Source of the DNA: Glaciimonas sp. PCH181
GTDB lineage: Bacteria; Pseudomonadota; Gammaproteobacteria; Burkholderiales; Burkholderiaceae_D
DNA: 64,000 bases
Assembly: GCF_003056055.1 (NCBI RefSeq)
Contig: NZ_PYFP01000003.1
Span: 186,001 to 250,000, forward strand
Direction: 5' to 3'
A model generated the notes under the pieces. It did not search any database. It saw only the letters and a list, made by a program, of their open reading frames with translations, and had not been told where the DNA came from. Position 1 is the stretch's first letter. Every line of letters begins with the position of its first letter. Position numbers and translations under genes: made by a program. Of the stretch, positions 35,251 through 45,210 are shown piece after piece.

Positions 35251-37065
35251 ATGGGGCTTTTATATCGACCAGACAATATGCTGACGCTGTGGTCAACGAC
35301 TGTTCTGAGCGCCGCGATGAGCGTATTGTTAGTGGCCGGCCCTGCCGCTGCGGCACCAAATCCAGCCGATCCGTCAAAAGTCATCCATGTCGCGTTTGAG
35401 GCTGCCGATGATGGTTTCGATATGGTGCGTACTAACAACAGTCTGTATTCGTCATGGGTCGGCGAGGCAATATATGACAGCTTGCTGACCTACGACTATC
35501 TGGCGCGCCCTGCAAAACTGGTCCCCAACACCATCGAGGCGATGCCGGAAGTCAGCAAAGATGGGCTGACGTATGTGCTGCACATCAAGAAAGGCATCTT
35601 CTTTACGTCCGACCCAGCCTTCAAAGGCGTGCGGCGCGAACTGACAGCGCAGGATTATGCGTACTCGATCAAACGTATTCTCGATCCCAAAAATCGCTCG
35701 CCGCAAGCCAGTTCGTTTGAAGGCAAAATTGTTGGCTTAGATGCGCTGGTCGCAGACGCAAAAAAAACCGGTCATTTCGATTACGACGCGCCCATCGCCG
35801 GTCTTGAAACCCCGGACCGCACGACGCTACGCATCCAGCTAACCCGACTCGACCAGACGTTTCTTTATTTGCTGGCCCACGCAACCACCGGCGCTGTGGC
35901 CCGGGAAGTGATCGAAAAATACGGGCAAGACACGGGCCGCCATCCAATCGGTACTGGCGCATATTTTCTGAAAGATTACGTCCCACGCAGCAAAATTGTG
36001 CTGGAAGCCAATCCCGACTATCGGGGTTTTATCTGGAACTTCCAACCTTCCGGCGACGCCTGGGACAAACAACTGGTCAAAGACATGCAGGGCAAGCACA
36101 TGCCGCAGATCGGCCGGGTTGAAATCAGTATCATTGAAGAGGAACAGCCGCGTTGGCTGGCGTTTGAAAGCAGTCAGCTAGATGTCGGTGAACTATCCGG
36201 AATTTCGGTTGGAAAGGCATTGGATAAAAATGTCCTGAAACCGCAATACGTCGCTCAGGGCGTTTCACTGTATCGCTTCGTCGGTCCTGAAATTACGCAC
36301 ACTATTTTCAACTTTAAAGATCCTGTCGTAGGCGGCTATACAAACGAGAAAATCGCGCTGCGGCGTGCTTTGGCGATGGCGTACAACCTGGACGATGAAA
36401 TTACACTGATTCGGTTTGGTCAAGCCAGCAGAGCACAATCGGAAGTGCCGCCCGGCGTCGCCGGTTATGACCCAAAATACCGCAGCAGTATTACGTATGA
36501 CCCACCGCTGGCGAATAAACTGCTGGATTACTTCCAGTACCGCAAAGGTGCCGACGGCTATCGCAATCTGCCAGACGGAAAACCGTTAACGGTTAAAATT
36601 TATTCCTCGGCCTCATCGCAAGATCAGGCGCGCATGGAATTATGGAAGCGTTCGTTGGATCAAATTGGGGTGCGGGCAGAATTTCCGGTCAGCAACTTCG
36701 CCGATAACCTCAAAGCCGCGTCCGAATGCAAGTTAATGATGTGGGGGCTGGGCGGTACCGCCAGCATCCCGGATGGCTCGGATTTCCTGGAGAGTTTCTA
36801 TGGCCCAAATGCAGGTCAGGGCAATCTTGGCTGCTATTCCTCCGCCGCATTTGACGATGCTTTTCGAAAGGCGCGCGTGCTGCCGGATGGACCGGAGCGG
36901 CAAGTTCTGTACACCCGTATGGAGCGTCAGCTTGAAGCTGATACGGCGCAAGTCCTGCATTTGTCGCGTTTTCGCAATTGGGTTATCCGGCCTTGGGTAA
37001 AAGGCTTTAAAAAACATCCTATTCTGCATGCCGACTGGCAATATCTGGACCTCGAAAAACATTAA
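35251..37065 (+). CDS. peptide ABC transporter, binding protein 1 (SBP_bac_5)
   Basis: A 604-aa family 5 solute-binding protein (OppA/DppA/YejA-like). Signal peptide through about residue 34 (LSAAMSVLLVAGPAAA). Mature motifs: VGEAIYDSLLTYDYLARPAK, LTAQDYAYSIKRILDPKNRS and KIALRRALAMAYNLDDEI. AAGG seven bases before ATG 35251. It is followed 18 nt later by a second binding protein of nearly the same length and plan, which looks like a tandem duplication. Ligand probably a peptide, given the peptidase in the operon. Confidence 0.93.
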   Translation: MGLLYRPDNMLTLWSTTVLSAAMSVLLVAGPAAAAPNPADPSKVIHVAFEAADDGFDMVRTNNSLYSSWVGEAIYDSLLTYDYLARPAKLVPNTIEAMPEVSKDGLTYVLHIKKGIFFTSDPAFKGVRRELTAQDYAYSIKRILDPKNRSPQASSFEGKIVGLDALVADAKKTGHFDYDAPIAGLETPDRTTLRIQLTRLDQTFLYLLAHATTGAVAREVIEKYGQDTGRHPIGTGAYFLKDYVPRSKIVLEANPDYRGFIWNFQPSGDAWDKQLVKDMQGKHMPQIGRVEISIIEEEQPRWLAFESSQLDVGELSGISVGKALDKNVLKPQYVAQGVSLYRFVGPEITHTIFNFKDPVVGGYTNEKIALRRALAMAYNLDDEITLIRFGQASRAQSEVPPGVAGYDPKYRSSITYDPPLANKLLDYFQYRKGADGYRNLPDGKPLTVKIYSSASSQDQARMELWKRSLDQIGVRAEFPVSNFADNLKAASECKLMMWGLGGTASIPDGSDFLESFYGPNAGQGNLGCYSSAAFDDAFRKARVLPDGPERQVLYTRMERQLEADTAQVLHLSRFRNWVIRPWVKGFKKHPILHADWQYLDLEKH

Positions 37066-37083
37066 TCCGGAGAGCAAAGAAGA

Positions 37084-38895
37084 ATGAATTTATCGTGGTT
37101 ACGTGGGCTGTTGATTAGCTCTTTATCGGTCACCCTGATCAGCGCTCTGCCGTTGCAGAACACCGTTGCCGCCTCAACCTCATCCGCAGATCCGGCCAAG
37201 GTGGTGCGCTTTGTGTTTGTCGCAGCGGAAACCGGTTTCGATCCGGCGCTCACGAACGATCTGTATTCGCAACTGGTGAATCAATCGATATTCGAACCTT
37301 TATTTACGTACGATTATCTGGCGCGTCCCGCCAAGCTAGTGCCATTGACAGCGCAAGCCTTACCGGAGGTTTCTGCTGACGGGTTGACGTACACCATCCG
37401 TCTAAAAAAGGGGATCTATTTCGCCGCCGATCCTGCCTTCAAAGGCAAAAAACGCGAGCTGACGATGGCTGATTATGTGTACTCTTATAAACGCTTACTC
37501 GATCCTCAACTCAGATCGCCGCAAGCCTGGCTGCTGGAAGGAAAAGTCATTGGACTGGATGAGCAGGCGGACAGCGCCAAGCAAACCCATCACTTTGACT
37601 ACGATGCCAACATCCCTGGTTTTGAACTGCTTGATCGCTATACCCTGCGCATCCATTTGAAACGACCGGATTTCAACCTCGGCATGATTCTGGCGCATCA
37701 ACCCACCGGCGCGGTCGCCCGCGAAGTGGTCGAAAAATATCGCGATGCGCAAGGTCAGATAATGGCCAATCCGGTCGGCACCGGGCCTTATTTGCTGACG
37801 CAATGGGTCCGCGGCTCACGCATGGTGCTGACGGCGAATCCTGACTATCGAGGGTTTATTTGGGATTTTAAGGCTGGCAGCGACCCTGAAGATCAGCGTA
37901 TCGTCGCGCAGATGAAAGGTAAGCGCATGCCGCAAATCGGCCGAATTGAAATCAACGTCATGGTCGAAGATCAATCGCGCTGGCTGGCGTTTCAAAAAGA
38001 TGAGATTGATCTTTTTCAGTTAGAAGGTGCACTTGCACCGCAAGCACTTTCGGGCGGCAAACTAAAGCCGGAATTAGTCGCAAAAGGGATTCAGTTATCG
38101 CGCATTGTCGATCCTGAAATTAGCTATTACTACTGGAATATGCAAGACCCGGTTGTAGGAGGATTGAGCAAAGAAAAAATCGCGCTGCGGCGCGCCATCG
38201 CGATGGCGCATGACGTTCGCGAGCAAATAAAGGTGGTCTTGAACGATGAAGCCATCGCGCTGGAATATCCGATACCGCCCGGCGTCGTTGGCTATGATCC
38301 GACCTACAAAAGCAGCATTCAATTTGAGCCGCAAGCAGCCAACGCCCTACTCGACACATTCGGCTATAAAATCGGCAAAGATGGCTGGCGCACCCTTCCC
38401 AATGGGAAGCCACTCAGCATTCGTTACACTAGCCGCCCGGATTCCAACGGCCAGCAACAATTGGAAATGTGGAAAAAAACCTATGATCTGATCCATATTC
38501 ATATGATCGGTGATGCAATGCCGTTTCCGGATATTCTGAAAGCCGAGAAAGAATGCCAGTTGCAAGCCCGCACTGCGGCGTGGATTGCCGACTATCCGGA
38601 TGGTGACAATTTTATGCAATTGTTTTACAGCCCGAATATTCATCAAAATAATAGTGGCTGCACCAAAATTCCTGAATACGACACGCTATATGCCGCCTCG
38701 CAAAAAATGCCTGCGGGACCAGAGCGCGATCTGCTGTATCACAAAATGGCCCGGCTTTTAGAAGTCTATGCGCCGATTCGTGCCGGTTATGCCCGCTATC
38801 GGAATATGTTGGCGCAACCGCGTGTGATCGGATTTAAAAAACATCCGATTTTGCCGACCGAGTGGATGTATTTTGATATTCAAAAGGGCAAATAA
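37084..38895 (+). CDS. peptide ABC transporter, binding protein 2 (SBP_bac_5)
   Basis: A 603-aa paralogue of the preceding gene. Signal peptide about 1-29 (LISSLSVTLISALPL). Shared blocks include YDYLARPAKLVP, LTYTIRLKKGIYFAADPAFK, LDPQLRSPQAW, NPDYRGFIWDF and KRMPQIGRIEI. Differences concentrate in likely ligand-contact stretches (for example the SPNIHQNNSGC region), suggesting the two binding proteins feed one membrane complex with different specificities. GGAGAGCAAAGAAG precedes the ATG. Confidence 0.93.
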   Translation: MNLSWLRGLLISSLSVTLISALPLQNTVAASTSSADPAKVVRFVFVAAETGFDPALTNDLYSQLVNQSIFEPLFTYDYLARPAKLVPLTAQALPEVSADGLTYTIRLKKGIYFAADPAFKGKKRELTMADYVYSYKRLLDPQLRSPQAWLLEGKVIGLDEQADSAKQTHHFDYDANIPGFELLDRYTLRIHLKRPDFNLGMILAHQPTGAVAREVVEKYRDAQGQIMANPVGTGPYLLTQWVRGSRMVLTANPDYRGFIWDFKAGSDPEDQRIVAQMKGKRMPQIGRIEINVMVEDQSRWLAFQKDEIDLFQLEGALAPQALSGGKLKPELVAKGIQLSRIVDPEISYYYWNMQDPVVGGLSKEKIALRRAIAMAHDVREQIKVVLNDEAIALEYPIPPGVVGYDPTYKSSIQFEPQAANALLDTFGYKIGKDGWRTLPNGKPLSIRYTSRPDSNGQQQLEMWKKTYDLIHIHMIGDAMPFPDILKAEKECQLQARTAAWIADYPDGDNFMQLFYSPNIHQNNSGCTKIPEYDTLYAASQKMPAGPERDLLYHKMARLLEVYAPIRAGYARYRNMLAQPRVIGFKKHPILPTEWMYFDIQKGK

Positions 38896-38955
38896 CGTGC
38901 AACCGTCGACTAACGATTTTAGCCAAATGGACGCCCTATTCATGGAAAAAATGGT

Positions 38956-40977
38956 ATGACAACTATCTCATTTTTTACGCCGCTGAGCCTGGCAGCGACA
39001 ATCTTTACGTTAGCCGTGAATCCCGTTTCGGCGCAAGAAATCCAGCGCCCATTGCTGCCCATACTGAAGGCTGAAGAAGTCACGCCGTTATGCACCCGCA
39101 CCTTAGCAACATTGCGGCAGCAAGTCAGCGTGACAGACCATCTTCCTGCGGCACATGCCAACGATACCAAAGCGGTTTTGGCCGATTGGAATACGCTACA
39201 AATTGCGTTGGAAGATGCACAGGGGCCGGTGGATATTCTCAACAATGTTTCGCCCGACGCCAGCGTTCGTAACGCGACTGAAGCCTGCCTGATCGAGTTG
39301 AATAAATTCTCTACCGAATTGCTGCAAAACGAAAAACAATATGCGCGTATCAAAGCGATCCGGCCTGACAATGCTATAGAAAAAAAACTACAACAGGATC
39401 TGCTTTATAGCTTTGAAGATACCGGCGTCGCATTAGCGCCAACTAAACGCGCCCGCTTAAAACTCATTCTGAATAAGTTGGATGAACTGAGTCAGGAGTT
39501 CGCCCGTAACATTCGCGATAATCGGCAAAAACTGGTGTTCACGCCAGCTGAAATGCAAGGGCTGCCCGCCAGCTATCTGGCACGTGCCAAGCGCGATGAG
39601 AATGGCAATTATCTGTTGGGTTTTGACTATCCCGATTACAACCCTTTTATGGAGTCTGCCGATAACAGCGATGCCCGGCGGCGCTATCAACTGGCGTTTG
39701 TCAATCACGGCACGCCAAAAAATCTGGTCCTGTTAAAGCAAGCGATGGATCTGCGTCATGAGATGGCCGGTTTGTTTAGTCTGCCCAGCTATGCCGATCT
39801 GGTATTGCGCCGTCGCATGGCAAAATCATCCAAGACCGTTTATACCTTTCTGAACGACGTTAAGGGTGCGGTAACGGCGCTGGAAATCAAAGAAATTGCG
39901 GAACTGCGCGCCTTTAAGGCGGAGGCCCAAAAGACACCGCTGGCGCAAACTCAACTCGCCCGCTGGGATATCGAATACTGGCAGCAAAAAGTCAAACAAA
40001 CACGCTATAACATCGATCAGGAAGCGCTACGTCAATACTTTCCCACCGATGCGGCTGTAGCGTGGATTCTGGATGTATCGAGCACGCTGTACGGCATCAC
40101 ATTGCAACGCGCCGAAGTGCCGGTATGGGCCCCCGATGTGCAGTATTACGATGTCATCGATAACCAGACTAAAACCCGAATCGCCGGGATTTATCTGGAC
40201 CTTTTTCCGCGCGAAGGAAAATACGGCCATGCCGCCGCGTGGGGCGTGCGCGGCGTCAGCACATTGGTCCAGCGCACGCCGATTTCAGTATTAGTCACCA
40301 ACTTCGATCGCGGTGGTTTAAACAGCGACGAACTGGAAACGCTGGTGCATGAATTCGGCCACGTGCTACACGGCGTGTTATCGCACACCGCCTATGTCAG
40401 TCAGGCGGGGACTAGCGTGGAGCTGGATTTTGTTGAAGCGCCATCGCAAATGTATGAGGAGTGGGCGCGCCGCAAAGAATCTTTGGCATTGCTCTCCACC
40501 TTTTGCAAAACGCCCTGCCCGGCTGTCGACGATGCCTTGTCGCAACGCCTGACGGCGGCACACAATTATGGGCGCGGTATCCGCTATGCACGTCAACTGT
40601 TGTATGCCAGCTTTGACATGCGCATCCACGATCCCCAAGCCGCGACCGAACAACCGCTGGCGATCTGGCAACAGATGGAGGGTATGACGCCATTGGGTTA
40701 TGTTCCCGGCACAGAGTTTCCCGGTCAATTCGGCCATTTGATGGGCGGCTATGCGGCAGGATATTACGGCTATATGTGGTCGGAAGTGCTGGCACTGGAT
40801 ATGCTGTCGCGCTATCACGGCAAGCTGATGAATCCTGAAGTCGGCCAGTTTTATCGCCAGACGATATTGTCACGCGGCAGCGAAAAATCCGGCGCAGAGA
40901 TGGTCGAGACCTTTTTGGGTCGCGCCCCCAACAGCAAAGCTTTTTTTGCTGAAATTTCCGGCCAACGCCTGCAATAA
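38956..40977 (+). CDS. exported M3-family zinc oligopeptidase
   Basis: A 673-aa metallopeptidase of the thimet oligopeptidase/Dcp family. Zinc site LVHEFGHVLHG (HExxH near 465) with the third ligand Glu in LDFVEAPSQMYEEW about 25 residues later. Unlike the usual cytoplasmic OpdA/PrlC, it begins with a signal peptide (LSLAATIFTLAVNPVSA before QEIQ), so it should act in the periplasm. It is placed between the binding proteins and the permeases of a peptide importer, which fits trimming of peptides before uptake. Confidence 0.9.
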   Translation: MTTISFFTPLSLAATIFTLAVNPVSAQEIQRPLLPILKAEEVTPLCTRTLATLRQQVSVTDHLPAAHANDTKAVLADWNTLQIALEDAQGPVDILNNVSPDASVRNATEACLIELNKFSTELLQNEKQYARIKAIRPDNAIEKKLQQDLLYSFEDTGVALAPTKRARLKLILNKLDELSQEFARNIRDNRQKLVFTPAEMQGLPASYLARAKRDENGNYLLGFDYPDYNPFMESADNSDARRRYQLAFVNHGTPKNLVLLKQAMDLRHEMAGLFSLPSYADLVLRRRMAKSSKTVYTFLNDVKGAVTALEIKEIAELRAFKAEAQKTPLAQTQLARWDIEYWQQKVKQTRYNIDQEALRQYFPTDAAVAWILDVSSTLYGITLQRAEVPVWAPDVQYYDVIDNQTKTRIAGIYLDLFPREGKYGHAAAWGVRGVSTLVQRTPISVLVTNFDRGGLNSDELETLVHEFGHVLHGVLSHTAYVSQAGTSVELDFVEAPSQMYEEWARRKESLALLSTFCKTPCPAVDDALSQRLTAAHNYGRGIRYARQLLYASFDMRIHDPQAATEQPLAIWQQMEGMTPLGYVPGTEFPGQFGHLMGGYAAGYYGYMWSEVLALDMLSRYHGKLMNPEVGQFYRQTILSRGSEKSGAEMVETFLGRAPNSKAFFAEISGQRLQ

Positions 40978-40986
40978 GGACGCAAC

Positions 40987-41925
40987 ATGACTGCTTATAT
41001 CCTGCGCCGACTATGGCAAATGGCACCGACCATGTTAGGCGTGATCCTGCTGGTGTTTTTTCTGTTCAATTGGGTAGGCGGCGATCCGGCGTACATTTTG
41101 GCGGGCAAGATGTCAAACCCGGCGCAGATAGCGAATATCCGCGCCCAGCTTGGTATCGATCAGCCTTACGTCGTGCAACTATGGATATTTATCAAGCAGA
41201 TTGCGACCTTTGACTTTGGTGCCAGCTGGAGTACCGGCGAGGCGGTTTCTAACGTGATTCTGACGCGGCTCGGTCCTTCGCTGACCGTGCTGATTCCACT
41301 GACAATTCTGGAGACGCTGATCGCCGTCGCACTGGCGCTGGGGATCGCCTTTGTACGCGGCTCGATCACGGACCGGATGGTGATGATCGCCTGCACCGTC
41401 GGGATGTCGATCAGTATTCTAGTGTACATTATTTTGTTTCAATACTGGTTCGCCTACAAACTCAATATCTTTCCGGTGCAAGGCTGGGGCAACAGTTTCA
41501 GCGAAAATCTATTCCACTACTCAGCGTTGCCGATTCTGATTGGATTAGCTGTCAGCATCGCTCCCAGCCTGCGCCTATATCGCACCTTTGTGCTGGACGA
41601 AATCAATCAGGATTATGTGCGTACCGCGCGCGCCAAAGGGCTCAGCGAAAAACGTATTTTGTGGGTCCATGTACTCCGTAATGCGGCGATTCCGATTATT
41701 ACAAACGTGATGTCGAATTTGCCCGCGCTGCTGATCGGCGCTTTTCTGATCGAACGCTTCTTTTCGATTCCCGGTATCGGGCGCGAAGTAATTTTAGCGG
41801 TCGAGCGCAGCGATTTTCCGGTCATTAAAGCAATCACGGTGTATGTCGCTGCGGCCACGATGCTGTTCAATCTCTTGACCGATCTGATGTATCAGGCGGT
41901 TGATCCTCGCGTTCAGCTGAAGTAA
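40987..41925 (+). CDS. peptide ABC transporter permease (DppB/OppB type)
   Basis: A 312-aa permease with about six helices. It starts YILRRLWQMAPTMLGVILLV as in DppB. FFLFNWVGGDPAYIL and LGIDQPYVVQLWIF are in the first periplasmic region. The EAA loop is YVRTARAKGLSEKRILWVHV, and FLIERFFSIPGIGRE is near the C-terminus. Ten bases after the peptidase, with AAGGACGC as ribosome site, and 14 bases before the second permease. Confidence 0.95.
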   Translation: MTAYILRRLWQMAPTMLGVILLVFFLFNWVGGDPAYILAGKMSNPAQIANIRAQLGIDQPYVVQLWIFIKQIATFDFGASWSTGEAVSNVILTRLGPSLTVLIPLTILETLIAVALALGIAFVRGSITDRMVMIACTVGMSISILVYIILFQYWFAYKLNIFPVQGWGNSFSENLFHYSALPILIGLAVSIAPSLRLYRTFVLDEINQDYVRTARAKGLSEKRILWVHVLRNAAIPIITNVMSNLPALLIGAFLIERFFSIPGIGREVILAVERSDFPVIKAITVYVAAATMLFNLLTDLMYQAVDPRVQLK

Positions 41926-41939
41926 GAAAGCCCATCGCT

Positions 41940-43112
41940 ATGTCATCACATGCAGATTTTCAACAGAATGATGCCTCTTCGGCTGCCTTGGTAGCGAACG
42001 CCTTTCTACGCACTGAACCGTCGCCGGGCTTGTGGGCCTTGGCCTGGCGCAGTTTGCGCGCTGATTGGATCGCAATGGTGGCGCTTGGGATCGTCGCCAT
42101 TTATTTAGTCGTGCTAGTGCTCTCCAGCACCGGTTTGATCGCCAGCGACTGGAGCGACGAAGTGGCCGTGAATTACGCGCCGCCAAGCTTCGTCGGCGCA
42201 CCAACGGCAGACACGGGCAACACCGCTGGCACCGTCACCGAAGCGCCACCGCCAGAGAATCCGCTAGATCCATTGGCCGACATTCTCCGCAAGCTGCGCG
42301 CCAGCAATACCGTCAGCCTGACTGTTCCAATCGTTGCCAATGACTACGGCATCGTCGATCCCTTGCAACAGGAAATGACCGCTATCCGCGCAAAGCTTGC
42401 CCAAGGTGGTGCCACAGCGATCACTGCGCGCAAGCTGACATTGCCGTTCGGCGCAGATAAATGGGGTCGCGATATCATCAAAAAAACCATTAAAGGCGCA
42501 GAAACTTCTATCGTAGTTGGCTTAATTTCGGCATTGCTGGCAACCGTGCTGGGGACTGTTTTTGCAGCGATATCCGGCTATTTCGGCGGCTGGGTTGATG
42601 ATGTTTTCAACTGGTTTTATAGCATCTTCACGTCGGTTCCCTATTTGCTGTTGATTCTGGCGGTGGCGGCGGTGTTGCAACAAAAAGGCGTTCTGACCAT
42701 CGTACTGATACTAGGTCTGACTGGCTGGACCGGTACGTTCCGCTTAATCCGCGCTGAATACCTGAAACATAAAACGCGCGAATACGTGATGGCAGCAGAC
42801 GCGATTGGCGCTTCGCACTGGCGCAAGATGTTTTCGCATATTTTCCCCAACGTTAGTCACGTTGCGTTGGTACAGCTGTCGATTTTGGTGGTCGGCTTTA
42901 TCAAGTCGGAAGTCATTTTGAGCTTTTTAGGTTTCGGCGTGCCGGTGGGCGTGGTGTCCTGGGGCAGCATGTTGAACGAAGCGCAAAACGAATTGATTCT
43001 TGGAAAATGGTGGCAACTGGCTGCTGCCAGCATCGCGATGGCGATTCTGGTCACGGCATTTTCGCTATTCACCGATGCGCTGCGTGATGCGCTCGATCCA
43101 AAGTTGAAATAG
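41940..43112 (+). CDS. peptide ABC transporter permease (DppC/OppC type) with periplasmic insertion
   Basis: A 390-aa permease, longer than the usual ~300. Helix 1 (WIAMVALGIVAIYLVVLVLS) is followed by an insertion of roughly 80-90 residues that includes the proline-rich EAPPPENPLDPLADILRKL, before the conserved FGADKWGRDIIKKTIKGAET. The rest is standard: EAA loop YVMAADAIGASHWRKMFSHI and SFLGFGVPVGVVSWGSML. The insertion should lie in the periplasm and might contact the binding proteins or the peptidase. In an unbroken operon. Confidence 0.93.
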   Translation: MSSHADFQQNDASSAALVANAFLRTEPSPGLWALAWRSLRADWIAMVALGIVAIYLVVLVLSSTGLIASDWSDEVAVNYAPPSFVGAPTADTGNTAGTVTEAPPPENPLDPLADILRKLRASNTVSLTVPIVANDYGIVDPLQQEMTAIRAKLAQGGATAITARKLTLPFGADKWGRDIIKKTIKGAETSIVVGLISALLATVLGTVFAAISGYFGGWVDDVFNWFYSIFTSVPYLLLILAVAAVLQQKGVLTIVLILGLTGWTGTFRLIRAEYLKHKTREYVMAADAIGASHWRKMFSHIFPNVSHVALVQLSILVVGFIKSEVILSFLGFGVPVGVVSWGSMLNEAQNELILGKWWQLAAASIAMAILVTAFSLFTDALRDALDPKLK

Positions 43113-43120
43113 GAAACGCC

Positions 43121-44860
43121 ATGACATTGCCGCATCATACTGATCTGAACGATGTATCTGAACAACCGACGCCGTTGTTGCAAATACGGGATTTACGCGT
43201 CTCTTTTCGGACTGATAAAAAACATACCGTCGAAGCAGTTAAAGGTATTTCTTTCGACATTCCTCGCAATACTACCGTCGCGCTGGTGGGCGAATCCGGC
43301 AGCGGTAAATCCGTCAGCGCGTTAGCCGTCATGGGCTTGCTATCGGCGGATAGCGCCAGCATCGCTACCACCAGCACCGTTCTTTTTGAAGGCCGTAACT
43401 TATTGGCGCTATCACCGGCCGAACGTCGACAATTGTGCGGCAAAGATATATCGATGATTTTTCAGGAGCCGATGACCTCATTGAATCCTGTCTTTACGGT
43501 GGGCTTTCAGATTGCGGAAGTCCTGCGTCAGCACATGGGGATGAACGCAAAAGCTGCCCGCGCCCGCGCCATCGCGCTATTAAAAGAAGTCGGCATCCCG
43601 ATGCCAGAAAGCCGCATAGACGCCTATCCGATGGAACTCTCCGGCGGCCAGCAACAGCGCGTCATGATCGCCATCGCGATTGCTTGCGAACCGAAATTAC
43701 TGATCGCAGACGAACCAACGACTGCGTTAGACGTCACCATTCAAAAGCAAATTATCGATTTGATCGCTACCTTACGTGAGCGTCACAAAATGTCGGTGCT
43801 GTTCATTACCCATGACCTCGCGTTGGTCGGTGAAATCGCCGATCAAGTCGTCGTCATGCGCAACGGCGACATCCGCGAACAAGGCCCTACCCGACAGATT
43901 TTTGAAGCCCCACAAGACGCCTATACCAAAGCCTTACTGCTATGCCGCCCATCCATGGATAGCCGTCCGTGGCGCTTGCCGGTCATCAGCGATTACATGA
44001 ACGGCGATCTGGCGATTGATCATCCCTCACTGAACACGCGGCAGCGCCCGCGTGGACTCACAGGAAAAGAAGAAATCCTGCTGGATGTGCGCAATCTGGG
44101 GAAAAGTTTTTATGCCCGCGAAGGCTTATTCGGACGTAAAGAGTTCAAGGCCGTGCATGATGTTTCGTTCACGTTGGCACGCGGTAAAACTCTGGGTGTA
44201 GTTGGTGAATCCGGCTCGGGCAAAACGACCGTCGGTCTGACTTTATTACGGCTGCATCAAGCCACAAGCGGACAGGCGTTGTTTGAGGGGAAAGACATTT
44301 TAGCGATGTCGCGTAGCGATTTCATGGCGTACAAACGCCGCATACAAATTATTTTTCAAAATCCCTACGCTTCCCTGAATCCACGCTTCACCGTCGGGCA
44401 AATTTTGCTGGAACCGATGCGAATTCACAATATCGGCCGCGATGACAATGAACGCACTGAGATGGCGCTGCAATTGTTGCAAAAAGTTGGCATGCCGTCA
44501 GCGGCCTTCCAGCGCTATCCACACGAATTTTCTGGCGGTCAGCGGCAACGGATTACGATTGCCCGTTGCCTGACGCTAAAACCGGAAGTATTAGTCTGCG
44601 ACGAATCGGTATCGGCGCTGGATGTTTCAGTGCAAGCACAGGTATTGAATTTATTGCAAGATTTGCAGGAAGAGTTCGGAATGAGCTATATCTTCATTTC
44701 GCATGATCTGGCAGTGGTTAAATATATTGCAGATCAGGTCATGGTGATGCATCAGGGTGAAGTCGTGGAATTAGCCAACTCGGACGAGTTATATCGCAAT
44801 CCCACCAATGCCTATACCCGCTCGTTACTGCACGCCATTCCGCGTGGTCTGCGTAATTAG
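43121..44860 (+). CDS. peptide ABC transporter double ATPase (YejF/GsiA-like DppD-DppF fusion)
   Basis: A 579-aa protein with two complete ABC domains. Domain 1 (about 15-280): Walker [12 protein letters not shown], signature [12 protein letters not shown], Walker [13 protein letters not shown]. Domain 2 (about 320-575): [38 protein letters not shown]. In domain 2 the usual EPT after the Walker Asp reads ESV; the catalytic Glu remains. Each domain ends with the oligopeptide C-terminal extension. Nine bases after the second permease, completing the importer. Confidence 0.95.
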   Translation: MTLPHHTDLNDVSEQPTPLLQIRDLRVSFRTDKKHTVEAVKGISFDIPRNTTVALVGESGSGKSVSALAVMGLLSADSASIATTSTVLFEGRNLLALSPAERRQLCGKDISMIFQEPMTSLNPVFTVGFQIAEVLRQHMGMNAKAARARAIALLKEVGIPMPESRIDAYPMELSGGQQQRVMIAIAIACEPKLLIADEPTTALDVTIQKQIIDLIATLRERHKMSVLFITHDLALVGEIADQVVVMRNGDIREQGPTRQIFEAPQDAYTKALLLCRPSMDSRPWRLPVISDYMNGDLAIDHPSLNTRQRPRGLTGKEEILLDVRNLGKSFYAREGLFGRKEFKAVHDVSFTLARGKTLGVVGESGSGKTTVGLTLLRLHQATSGQALFEGKDILAMSRSDFMAYKRRIQIIFQNPYASLNPRFTVGQILLEPMRIHNIGRDDNERTEMALQLLQKVGMPSAAFQRYPHEFSGGQRQRITIARCLTLKPEVLVCDESVSALDVSVQAQVLNLLQDLQEEFGMSYIFISHDLAVVKYIADQVMVMHQGEVVELANSDELYRNPTNAYTRSLLHAIPRGLRN

Positions 44861-44965
44861 GCGTTTAAGTAGGAAAAAGAGGGGTTTTGCCCCCGATTTA
44901 GCTGCCGCCCTCATCGATCGAAGTGATCTTTGGTCTCAAAATAGTCGTTTTCACATGTTCAGACC

Positions 44966-45106
44966 AAAAAAAACCCGCTCACCTTACGGGAGCGGGTAAA
45001 TCCAAACCTTAGGAGGTGTTGGAGGAGACAAATGAACTATATCGCACCGCAACATTATTGTCCTCTTCATTGTTTATATATCGAATATAGACAAATCGTA
45101 TAACAG
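44966..45106 (-). ncRNA. candidate anti-SD small RNA, copy 1 (direct repeat)
   Basis: Read on the minus strand, this unit has an AT-rich promoter-like start. It then carries GTCTCCTCC and ACACCTCCT, both complementary to ribosome-binding sites, and ends in ACCCGCTC-loop-GAGCGGGT followed by T7, a strong Rho-independent terminator (44966-44997). The same unit recurs at 46422-46563 with about 15 differences in 133 positions and no gaps by eye. Differences are rare in the anti-SD and terminator part. The pattern recalls the CUCCUC-loop sRNAs of other proteobacteria. A 23-codon frame with a good ribosome site lies inside but its codons are not conserved between copies. Confidence 0.55.
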
Positions 45107-45210
45107 AAACTTTTCAATCCAGCCCTTCCTGGGGAATATCACCGCGTCACGCTGATAAACCTCCAAACAGCTACGTATCTTTATTCGTCTTAAACATATA
45201 GCAACGAAAT

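Noticed and set aside
35251..38895. Two adjacent binding-protein genes as one frameshifted gene
   Set aside because: Both are full length with their own signal peptide, ribosome site and stop; they are paralogues.
45033..45103. Plus-strand micro-ORF after GGAGGAGACAA in repeat copy 1
   Set aside because: The ATG is lost in copy 2, so the plus-strand frame is not conserved; the minus-strand terminator supports transcription the other way.
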